Part shown: one piece after another, positions 8,756 to 14,677 of the stretch
Position numbering within the stretch: position 1 is the stretch's first letter
How the letters are laid out: each line of letters starts with the position of its first letter
Assembly: GCA_036939755.1 (NCBI GenBank)
Contig: JALLAZ010000507.1
Location: 1 to 14,677, forward strand
Length of the DNA: 14,677 nucleotides
Source of the DNA: Stephanodiscus triporus
Taxonomy: Eukaryota; Bacillariophyta; Thalassiosirophyceae; Thalassiosirales; Thalassiosiraceae
Direction: 5' to 3'
Program-made: the position numbers and the translations under genes
The notes under the pieces: generated by a model
Seen by the model: only the letters and a program-made list of their open reading frames with translations
Databases searched by the model: none
Told to the model about the DNA's origin: nothing

Positions 8756-9772
8756 ATGATCAAGCCGCTCCTTCTATCGGCCGCCATCGTCGCATCTCGC
8801 AGTAGGTTCCGCCTCCCCTCCGCGGCCGCCATGTCCACGTCCACTTCGTCATCGTCCGCCGCGAATAATAATAAGGAATGCGGCGGTGAAGGACGATCCG
8901 CCATCATTTTCCTCCACGGATTGGGCGACGTGAGCGAAACGTGTCGATCATCCTCCCCACACGTCCGACGCTAGCCCTGACCCTTAACCCTGACCCCCAT
9001 CCCTTCTCCCTCCCCCCCCCCCCCTTTTATTTCGCCGCAGACCCCCGCCGGGTGGTCCTCGCTCGAGGACGACCTCCCGGACATTCGCAGGCGACTCGGG
9101 GACGTGCACTACGTCTTCCCCCCCGCGCCCACCATCGGCCTAAGCATCAACGGCGGCATGAGTGAGTTGCAGCTCTCGGGTATATATTCCGAATCCCCCC
9201 CCACCGCGCCCGTCCGTTTGTTTTGTTTTGTTTTGTTTTGTTTTGTTTTGTCGCCTAAACATCCCACCTCCGTTTATTCGACCCCCCGAGAAAGAGATGC
9301 CCGGTTGGTTCGACCTGTACGATTGGCCCATCGGCCTAGATGCCAAGGACGACAGGGACGGGATATTGTCCGCGGTGAGACAGGTAGAGGAGACGGTCGA
9401 GAGGCTGGAGAGAGAAATGGGAATACATTCTCCCAGGGGGGGGCCGTCGCGCTCCTGGCGGCGTACCATCGACGGGCGGGGGGGGACAAGGCGCCGTTCG
9501 CGGGCTGCGTCTGCCTGTCGGGGTGGCTGACGTTGGGGGAGGACCTCGCGACGGTCGCGGACGACGTACCGAGGTCGACGCCGCTCTTCTGGGGACACGG
9601 ACGATGGGACGACAAGGTCCTATTCGAGCAGCAGGCGCACGGCGTGGGGAGGCTGCGCGAGGTCGGGGTGGACGTGACGGACGAATCGTACCCGATGGGT
9701 CACAGCTCCCACCCGAACGAAATGCGGTCGATGGCCGAGTTCTTGGAGAGGGTGCTATTCCCCTCGAAATGA
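8756..9772 (+). CDS. acyl-protein thioesterase/carboxylesterase family (APT1/LYPLA type), three exons, frame broken
   Basis: An alpha/beta-hydrolase of the family that removes acyl groups from S-acylated proteins or lysophospholipids. Exon 1 runs 8756 (or 8831) to 8929 and ends in FLHGLGD. Exon 2 is 9041-9161, with HYVFPPAPT and SINGGM. Exon 3 is 9295-9772, opening with MPGWFDLYDW. The nucleophile motif FSQGG has Ser at 9431-9433. The other triad members appear to be the Asp in GRWDDKV and the His in PMGHSSH. ATG 8756 would add a 25-residue leader of organelle type; ATG 8831 has the better context (GCCGCCATG). The frame of MPGWFD and the frame of FSQGG differ, and the beta-strand normally before the Ser is missing, so the copy as read cannot give the full enzyme. 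The TGA lies only 42 bases from the stop of the convergent PGK gene. Confidence 0.8.
9012..9024 (+). repeat. C13 homopolymer in intron 1 of the thioesterase gene
   Basis: Thirteen consecutive C residues form part of a long pyrimidine tract that runs to the acceptor CGCCGCAG at 9033-9040. It probably serves splicing. It is also a place where sequence length is unreliable. Confidence 0.85.
9216..9250 (+). repeat. (TTTTG)n microsatellite in intron 2 of the thioesterase gene
   Basis: Six perfect TTTTG units are preceded by a GTTTG remnant. The array lies inside intron 2 (9162-9294, bounded by GTGAGT and AAAG). Translated across, it yields an artificial Phe/Cys/Val/Leu stretch that is not protein. 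Confidence 0.92.
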
Positions 9773-9814
9773 CGATTGGACGGCACGACCTAAAAAATAA
9801 CGATCATACCCGTT

Positions 9815-11500
9815 CTAATTGACTTTATCGTCTAGTATCTCGATGCCGGGCAGTACCTTCCCTTCCAGCAGATCCAACGACGCGCCGCCCCCGGACGACA
9901 CATGCGAGACCCGACACGAGTGCCCGCACAGCCGCGCCGCGTTGCCGCTCGCGCCGCCCGCGATGATGCTCATCAGACCCCTCGCCTGCGTCGCGTCTCC
10001 TAGGGCCTTGGCGATCGAGAACGAACCGGTCGAATAGGTCGGGATCTCGAAGACGCCCATCGGTCCGTTCCATATTGCCGTCCGGCATTTCGATATGCAC
10101 TTTTTATACGCGGCGACGGTCTGCGGACCGATGTCTAGCGCCATGTAACCGTCGGGGACGTTTGCGTCCTTCGTTATCACGGCCGCATCGGTCGGCTCGC
10201 ACCTCGTGTGACACACGTGATCCGACGGCAGCAATATCTCGACATTGCAGGACCTTGCCGTGAGGAGGAAGCTCTTCGCCAACTCATCGATGTTTTGCTC
10301 CTCGCAGTATTTGTCTTCGAAGGACTGACCGGCCTCGTGGAACGAATTACCAATGCTATATCCGGCCGCCTTGAGAAACGTAAATGCCAACGCCCCGCCG
10401 ATGATTAGACAATCAATTTTATTCATGATGTGCTCCAACAGTAATATTTTATCAGACACCTTTGTCCCACCAACAATGGCCACAATAGGACGGGGTGCTG
10501 CACCACCAAGTATCTTAGAATAGGCCGATATTTCACTCTGAAGGAGGTACCCTGTCCCACCATGCCCAAGAACAGCGGGAATGTCGACCATCGTTGCACT
10601 ATTTATGCGATGACAAGTTCCAAATGCTATGACATAATCCATAGTGATGGTGAGATAGCAAGAAATTCTATGAAACAAATCGCGGAGGATGGAGGATATA
10701 ACGATATGCTCACCGTCAGAAACGAAGTAGTCTCCATAAGATGCAATCCGTTGAGCCATAATGCGACGCTCTGATCCTTTGCGTGAGTTTTCATCGCTGT
10801 AAAATCGAACGTTTTCCAATAACAGCACCTGTCCAGGCTCTAGCGTATTAACTATTTCATCGGCGTTGAGGCAGTCTTCTGCGAATTTCACATCCACCCT
10901 TGGTGACAATCCACTCTCGTTCAATATTTCGGATAGGCGAACGGCCACAGGCCGCAAGGTTAGCTCGTCCTCAAATCCGTTGTAGGTCCTTAAATGGGGG
11001 AAGACGAAATTCGAATAACGGTCGTCGGACGCCTGAAATCTATTGAGCAACGACTTCTTCTCTTCGACATTGAGCGAGGCAAATAAATCCGTCTTGCCTG
11101 CTCCCTCCGTCTCATTTACTGCGTTTGCCAATTCGGACACCGATGACCAACTGAGAATTTTCTTCTTGTCTTCCCCACTGCACAAGGAAAAGAACGTCGT
11201 ACACCCAGCACCGGCTTCATCGGACCATATTTGTAAGTAACGTCGCTTCTGTTCTTCGCATGTTTTCAGGGCCGCAAACTTATGCCCCGTAGGCCGTCCC
11301 ATGTGAGACATCAGGATCGCCTTGCCTCCCTGATCGATGATTTTTCGAATGGTCGGTATGGCAGCTCGTATTCTATGATCCTTCGATTTGGCGATGGCAC
11401 CGTTTCGTACGCGCACGTTGAAATCTACCCGCACCAAAACGGCTTTGTTGTACATCGGCCAGATATCATCTACGCTTCGTTTTTGTTTAAGGAATGACAT
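9815..11500 (-). CDS. PGK: phosphoglycerate kinase with N-domain insertion, two exons, about 532 aa
   Basis: Interconverts 1,3-bisphosphoglycerate plus ADP with 3-phosphoglycerate plus ATP. ATG 11500 is the start. Exons are 11500-10714 and 10626-9815. The intron 10627-10713 (87 nt, no stop) has GTGAGC and CATAG, and splicing restores SD-AFGTCHR. Seen motifs: VDFNV with D26/N28, R43 in HRIRAA, SHMGRP with H66/R69, LLENVRFY, GGTKVSDKI, WNGPMGVFE, and SGGGASLDLLEGK. These cover the 3-phosphoglycerate basic patch and hinge. No signal or transit peptide is visible, so it is probably cytosolic. Oddities are about 100 extra residues (about 73-178) after GRP, and GGASGNAA where the family has GG-G-D-T/S for nucleotide and Mg binding. 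The 3' half is much richer in GC than the 5' half. It is divergent from the sulfotransferase-like gene. Confidence 0.95.
   Translation of the reverse strand: MSFLKQKRSVDDIWPMYNKAVLVRVDFNVRVRNGAIAKSKDHRIRAAIPTIRKIIDQGGKAILMSHMGRPTGHKFAALKTCEEQKRRYLQIWSDEAGAGCTTFFSLCSGEDKKKILSWSSVSELANAVNETEGAGKTDLFASLNVEEKKSLLNRFQASDDRYSNFVFPHLRTYNGFEDELTLRPVAVRLSEILNESGLSPRVDVKFAEDCLNADEIVNTLEPGQVLLLENVRFYSDENSRKGSERRIMAQRIASYGDYFVSDGEHIVISSILRDLFHRISCYLTITMDYVIAFGTCHRINSATMVDIPAVLGHGGTGYLLQSEISAYSKILGGAAPRPIVAIVGGTKVSDKILLLEHIMNKIDCLIIGGALAFTFLKAAGYSIGNSFHEAGQSFEDKYCEEQNIDELAKSFLLTARSCNVEILLPSDHVCHTRCEPTDAAVITKDANVPDGYMALDIGPQTVAAYKKCISKCRTAIWNGPMGVFEIPTYSTGSFSIAKALGDATQARGLMSIIAGGASGNAARLCGHSCRVSHVSSGGGASLDLLEGKVLPGIEILDDKVN
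10627..10713 (-). other. 87-nt frame-preserving intron in PGK
   Basis: Donor GTGAGC follows GAC-G and acceptor CATAG precedes CATTTGG. Its length is a multiple of three and it contains no stop, so unspliced RNA would still read through with 29 extra residues between SDG and AFGT. Removal recreates the highly conserved SDAFGT-x-HR stretch, so splicing is the functional state. Confidence 0.9.
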
Positions 11501-11742
11501 GATCAATTATTCGTCGCGAGTATGGTAGTGGCGATGGTGGGTGTCCCCTGTTGAGAGGGTTCATGACTGGGACGGGGGATGATGGAATCCTATTCTCAAC
11601 CCTAGGACCGTAACCACATACGATACCTACCTAGGAACCAACTGTGTGTACAACGTAGGCGGGCGGCTGTGGTCGCAGCTTGACATCATAATATCCCCTC
11701 CACATACGCCCCACCACCGCTGCCCGCCATTCCACTCCGACC
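11501..11742. promoter_or_regulatory. divergent promoter region between PGK and the sulfotransferase-like gene
   Basis: This 242-nt gap has no credible ORF. CCTAGGA occurs twice (11601-11607 and 11630-11636). No convincing TATA box was found in either direction. Confidence 0.35.
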
Positions 11743-13047
11743 ATGACGCCATTGTCGTTGTCGTTGCCGAGCCCACAATCCAGACAGGAAGAAACTGCGG
11801 GTGAATCCAGCAGCGAAGACTCATTCACATCCGGCTCCAGCGTTCATAGTCGCGTTGACGAATTTCTTGTCTTCGACCCTGACGCCGTTGACTTTGAACC
11901 TCTTCTTGTTTCAGGGAGTGAGTTCGGGTGCACTCTTCTCTTGCGGCTAGTTTTTTCCCTTTATTGTTCATTGTTAATTCCTCATCACGCGGATCATTGT
12001 GTTTTCTGCACAGCCGGAAAAGTGTTGAGCTACCATTCGGCATCTGATACAGAGGAGATCATTTCGGTTAGCTCGTCCGTGGCAACACCCTTAACAAGAA
12101 ACGGCAACCGAGCGCGGCGCGCCTGCTCATCCTCTCGCTTGACACAAATGCTATCAATATCACTATTTCTTGCCGCGATTATTGTGGCGGGATTGTCGTC
12201 GTTTTCGATTGATGCGAATAATAACGCGCATCGGTTGCAGACAACTGTCGCGAAAATCGCGGGAATTGCGGACAAAATAATACTAGGAGTACAGCAAAAC
12301 ATGATGAATGCTGACTTGGCTGCAGTTAAAGCCTCGGCGTCGCGAATAGCATTTTGGGACCCTTTTTTAGACGCAAACAATGAAAATTTGATGAGCATAG
12401 TGTCACTGTGTTCTGCTCGACCGACTTTCTTGTTTCGAATGGAGGAACCTGGTTCGTATGCACTTCAACCCATGGAGGCGACGAAACCACCTCAAACACA
12501 AGACCTACCAATGGCAGTATTTACACCAAACTTCAGTCAAGCCGCACTGGAGCTTTTCGACGATTTGAACCAGGGTGCTTTCATGATAATGTTGCGTGAT
12601 CCTATTGATATTTACTTGGAACAATACGAAAAGGCAAAGGAAATAGCAAAGATACCAGATTCCAAATCGAATGATAACTTGATTGTTCGGTATTTGTCAG
12701 GGATTAATCATAAAAATCGCAGAGTGAATGGTGGTGACTACGACGTTGCCAGGCAGGTATTGATGTCGAAATTTGTCATTGTGTCTTGCGATGACCCCGA
12801 GGAAACTTTCAGAAGAGTAGTACAAATGGCTGGCTTCTCTCGTGGCGATACGCCCAAATGCAGAACCGCACGACAAAAATGGAATCAAGAATGCAGAAAG
12901 ATGAAAAAAACAGGGCAGCAAAACAAAAAGAACAAAGCACACCAAGAAATGTTGCGAAGCATTGAATCAGATCATCATTTTGACATCCTATTGTATGAGG
13001 ACTCCAAGCTTACTTTTCGTGAACAGAATGCCTTCTTTGGAAAATGA
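11743..13047 (+). CDS. single-pass membrane protein, weakly sulfotransferase-like, two exons, about 402 aa
   Basis: Exons are 11743-11917 and 12014-13047. The intron 11918-12013 (96 nt, no stop) has perfect GTGAGT and TTTCTGCACAG. The N-terminal 110 residues of the spliced protein are Ser-rich and acidic. One hydrophobic helix follows (SISLFLAAIIVAGL), giving a type II, Golgi-like topology with the C-terminal domain lumenal. In that domain FMIMLRDPIDIYLEQY resembles the 3'-phosphate motif (LRDP-x-x-R-x-x-S) of PAPS-dependent sulfotransferases. FVIVSCDDPEETFRRV resembles the helix that follows in that family. The 5'-phosphosulfate loop is not recognisable and the usual R/S of the 3' motif are replaced, so activity is doubtful. 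The tail is rich in Lys. It could equally be an unrelated diatom-specific protein. Confidence 0.7.
   Translation: MTPLSLSLPSPQSRQEETAGESSSEDSFTSGSSVHSRVDEFLVFDPDAVDFEPLLVSGSEFGCTLLLRLVFSLYCSLLIPHHADHCVFCTAGKVLSYHSASDTEEIISVSSSVATPLTRNGNRARRACSSSRLTQMLSISLFLAAIIVAGLSSFSIDANNNAHRLQTTVAKIAGIADKIILGVQQNMMNADLAAVKASASRIAFWDPFLDANNENLMSIVSLCSARPTFLFRMEEPGSYALQPMEATKPPQTQDLPMAVFTPNFSQAALELFDDLNQGAFMIMLRDPIDIYLEQYEKAKEIAKIPDSKSNDNLIVRYLSGINHKNRRVNGGDYDVARQVLMSKFVIVSCDDPEETFRRVVQMAGFSRGDTPKCRTARQKWNQECRKMKKTGQQNKKNKAHQEMLRSIESDHHFDILLYEDSKLTFREQNAFFGK
11918..12013 (+). other. 96-nt frame-preserving intron in the sulfotransferase-like gene
   Basis: Canonical GTGAGT donor, T-rich body, TTTCTGCACAG acceptor, length 3n and no stop codon. 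Retention would insert 32 residues including a strongly hydrophobic stretch (LLLRLVFSLYCSLLI), which would look like a false extra membrane segment. Confidence 0.82.
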
Positions 13048-13361
13048 AAGTAAATAGCAGCCAAAACAAGTACCTAGAATCACGGTCATGTCTGTGAGCG
13101 AGGAAGGTAAAAATCTATATAAAAGTATGAAATGGCATTCTTTCTTTGCTCTCGGAGAGGGAGTAAATAGTTATAGAGATTGGACTCGTCCGCCACCTCG
13201 ACACCGTCCATCTACAAAAACTAACATCGGGCGTCCGTCCTTAGCTCGGAAGCAACAAATAGAACGACGCTCGTAATCAGCGACCGGCCGAAATATCGAT
13301 CGTCGGGGGAGAATGGGCGGGGTCCACCCACACGCGATATCGAAATAATCGCGATATTGAT
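13048..13361. other. 314-nt convergent intergenic region
   Basis: It holds the 3' ends of the flanking convergent genes. A consensus-like TATA box (CTATATAAAAG, 13115-13125) occurs, but no supported gene starts downstream of it. GCGATAT is repeated at 13334-13340 and 13351-13357. A 62-codon ORF at 13088-13276 has no recognisable features. Confidence 0.5.
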
Positions 13362-14498
13362 TCACCGCGTCCACTGCGCGGCCTTCACGGGGGGGAAGGT
13401 TTCCACCGTCACGTCCCCGTAAGCGAACGTGACGCACGACAGTCGGTAGCTGTCCGGATTCTCCCTCAATGTGCTCGCCTCGTCGAGGCTCTTGCGATTC
13501 GTACTTTCCCCCCCCCCCGATACGTTCACTATGCACGTGCCGCACAATTGCTTCCCCTTGCAATTCGTCCACCGCGTGACGCTCTGGTATACGTTTATGC
13601 CGTTGTCGGTAAGGACTTGACGAACGTTGCACCCAGCTTTCGCCCGTAGGATGCGCGTCGTGGTCTTCGACCCCCCCTCCCTTGAACCGTTGTTCTGAAC
13701 GACCGTGATCGTTATTGTCTCCCCCTCGCCACCGACCTGGGACGACTTCCCCCCCCCCCCCCCGGCGAGCGCCTCCCTCAACTCGTCCTTCGTGCCCCGG
13801 AAGAAAACGAGGTCGACCTCGCGCACGTCCCGCCCGAGCGACGCGAACGATCCCATGACAGCGTCGAACGACGCGCCGACCAGGTCGATCGCCGCATCGA
13901 CGTCCCCCCCTCCCGACAACGACGACGACGACGACGACGACTGCACGACGGGACGCAATTCGCAAACCTGATCCCCCCTCTCGACCAATCCCGATAGGTA
14001 GGCGGATCCCGACGGTTCCATCCCCCGGACGTAAACGAACGAGAACGACAGGTCGGTTCCCCAGTCGATGCCGGTGGCGCGGGAGAGGCGCACGCGTCGC
14101 AATCGAGGATCGGAGGAGACGTCCATCATCGTCGTCGTGCCGCCGTCGTCGTATTCCGCGGGGGGGGGAGGCGGGACGATCAGTCCCGACGACGACCCGA
14201 CGACGTAGTCGTCGTCGTCCAAGTCGTCGTCGGGGGCGGACGACGACGACGATGACGCCTTCGCGGCGATCACGTGACGGCGGGAGGGGCACGACGGGAA
14301 AGCACGTCGGACGGGGGGGACGACGACGACGACGGACGGCGGTGGCGGCGGCGCGAGGAGGAAGCCGTGTACCGCGGACGACGGACATCGAGTGTGGGGG
14401 AGGAGGAGGAGGAGGGCGGCGGCCGCGGCGGCGGCGCCGGCGAGTGAGGCGGTCGCCGCCCCGCGGCGCCGACGGGGGAGCGAGCGGGCCGCCGACAT
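13362..14498 (-). CDS. plastid-targeted PDZ-like plus [2Fe-2S] ferredoxin-domain protein (378 aa)
   Basis: Probably an electron carrier or assembly factor in the plastid. The start is ATG 14498. The N-terminus has an Arg-rich head, a hydrophobic Ala/Leu core (signal peptide) and then SSAVHGFLLAP, which resembles the diatom ASAF-AP plastid import motif; a Ser/Asp-rich stretch follows. Residues about 140-185 look like a PDZ domain (TGIDWGTDL, then GSAYLSGLVERGDQV). Residues about 270-370 are a ferredoxin fold with cluster ligands C313-x5-C319-x2-C322-x32-C355. The x5/x2 spacing is that of bacterial and adrenodoxin-type ferredoxins, not of photosynthetic PetF (x4/x2). The DSYRLSC segment is reminiscent of the plant NDH-associated ferredoxin-like subunit PnsB3, which is only a resemblance. 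One exon; very GC-rich with C15 at 13749-13763 (a Gly run). Confidence 0.85.
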   Translation of the reverse strand: MSAARSLPRRRRGAATASLAGAAAAAAALLLLLPHTRCPSSAVHGFLLAPPPPPSVVVVVPPVRRAFPSCPSRRHVIAAKASSSSSSAPDDDLDDDDYVVGSSSGLIVPPPPPAEYDDGGTTTMMDVSSDPRLRRVRLSRATGIDWGTDLSFSFVYVRGMEPSGSAYLSGLVERGDQVCELRPVVQSSSSSSSLSGGGDVDAAIDLVGASFDAVMGSFASLGRDVREVDLVFFRGTKDELREALAGGGGGKSSQVGGEGETITITVVQNNGSREGGSKTTTRILRAKAGCNVRQVLTDNGINVYQSVTRWTNCKGKQLCGTCIVNVSGGGESTNRKSLDEASTLRENPDSYRLSCVTFAYGDVTVETFPPVKAAQWTR

Positions 14499-14677
14499 CG
14501 CAGTTTTCAGTTCAGTGGGATGCCCGGCAGGAGGTAAAAAAACTAATTGGGGCGCGGGCGAGGGACAGACACTGGGTGGCTGCCGTAATTCGATTTTGGG
14601 GGTTTTCGGGCTTTTTTTAGCGAAATTTAGCCTAAAAAGGTCTAAATTTAGCGAGTCTAAATCCGAAACAGAGCCTC
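14499..14677. promoter_or_regulatory. upstream region of the PDZ-ferredoxin gene with a repeat cluster
   Basis: The sequence changes abruptly from GC-rich coding DNA to AT-rich DNA after about 14525. It holds the repeat cluster at 14616-14662 and no credible ORF. Confidence 0.35.
14616..14662. repeat. cluster of short direct and palindromic repeats at right edge
   Basis: TTTAGCGA occurs at 14616-14623 and 14647-14654. AAATTTAGC occurs at 14623-14631 and 14644-14652. TCTAAAT occurs at 14641-14647 and 14656-14662. CTAAATTTAG (14642-14651) is a perfect palindrome. It may be the edge of a larger repeat beyond the window or a regulatory cluster. Confidence 0.55.

Noticed and set aside
8975..8997. 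Telomere-like CCCTGACCCTTAACCCTGACCC
   Set aside because: It is short, degenerate and inside intron 1 of the thioesterase gene; it is better explained as pyrimidine-rich intron sequence.
9216..9250. Tandem array considered as a CRISPR or minisatellite
   Set aside because: The five-base unit without spacers is a simple microsatellite in an intron.
9381..9436. Intron from the GT at 9381 (CAG-GTAGAG) to the CCCAG at 9436 as an explanation of the thioesterase frame break
   Set aside because: It restores a frame (RQ-GGAVALL) but removes the catalytic Ser and the conserved helix before it.
11501..11506. Upstream non-ATG (TTG) start for PGK
   Set aside because: ATG 11500 gives the normal PGK N-terminus (MSFL...KRSVDD); initiation at TTG is unlikely in a eukaryotic nuclear gene.
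13115..13125. TATA box as the promoter of a small gene at 13088-13276
   Set aside because: The only ORF starts upstream of the box, has no recognisable features and lies between two convergent genes.
13171..14388. 405-codon Arg-rich open frame on the minus strand
   Set aside because: It overlaps the PDZ-ferredoxin gene in another frame. Its Arg/Gly/Val bias comes from CGA/CGT-rich DNA and it has no domain.

Overview
The window looks like nuclear DNA of a diatom, probably a centric one. The evidence is short GT-AG introns in most genes, low-complexity Ser/Asp/Gln/Gly tracts in the proteins, a bipartite plastid-type leader on one gene, and gene families typical of stramenopile algae. This is an inference: no marker gene fixes the species.

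Layout, left to right. (1) 234-4196 (+): an intronless gene for a 1320-residue protein. Its C-terminus is a textbook class I 3',5'-cyclic nucleotide phosphodiesterase (PDE). Its middle carries the ordered active-site signature of class II ('toxin-type', edema factor/CyaA/ExoY) nucleotidyl cyclases. (2) 4402-8489 (-): a 12-exon gene for a CSC1/OSCA/TMEM63-type membrane channel, including an obligatory 11-nt microexon and a 25-nt microexon. (3) About 8756-9772 (+): a three-exon acyl-protein thioesterase/carboxylesterase whose frame is broken just before the catalytic Ser. (4) 9815-11500 (-): a phosphoglycerate kinase with one 87-nt frame-preserving intron, a large N-domain insertion and an altered C-terminal Gly-rich loop. 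(5) 11743-13047 (+): a single-pass membrane protein with a weak sulfotransferase-like look and a 96-nt frame-preserving intron. (6) 13362-14498 (-): a plastid-targeted protein joining a PDZ-like domain to a [2Fe-2S] ferredoxin domain.

Genes alternate strand throughout, giving convergent pairs (1/2, 3/4, 5/6) and divergent pairs (2/3, 4/5) that share short promoters. The 2/3 promoter has a dense palindrome cluster. Base composition is a mosaic: GC-rich blocks alternate with near-balanced DNA, and the boundaries fall inside genes.

The most notable candidate is gene 1, a eukaryotic polypeptide that may both make and destroy a cyclic nucleotide. It also has three R-R-x-S sites of the protein kinase A consensus type in and between the two domains. 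No tRNA, rRNA, CRISPR array or transposase gene was seen.
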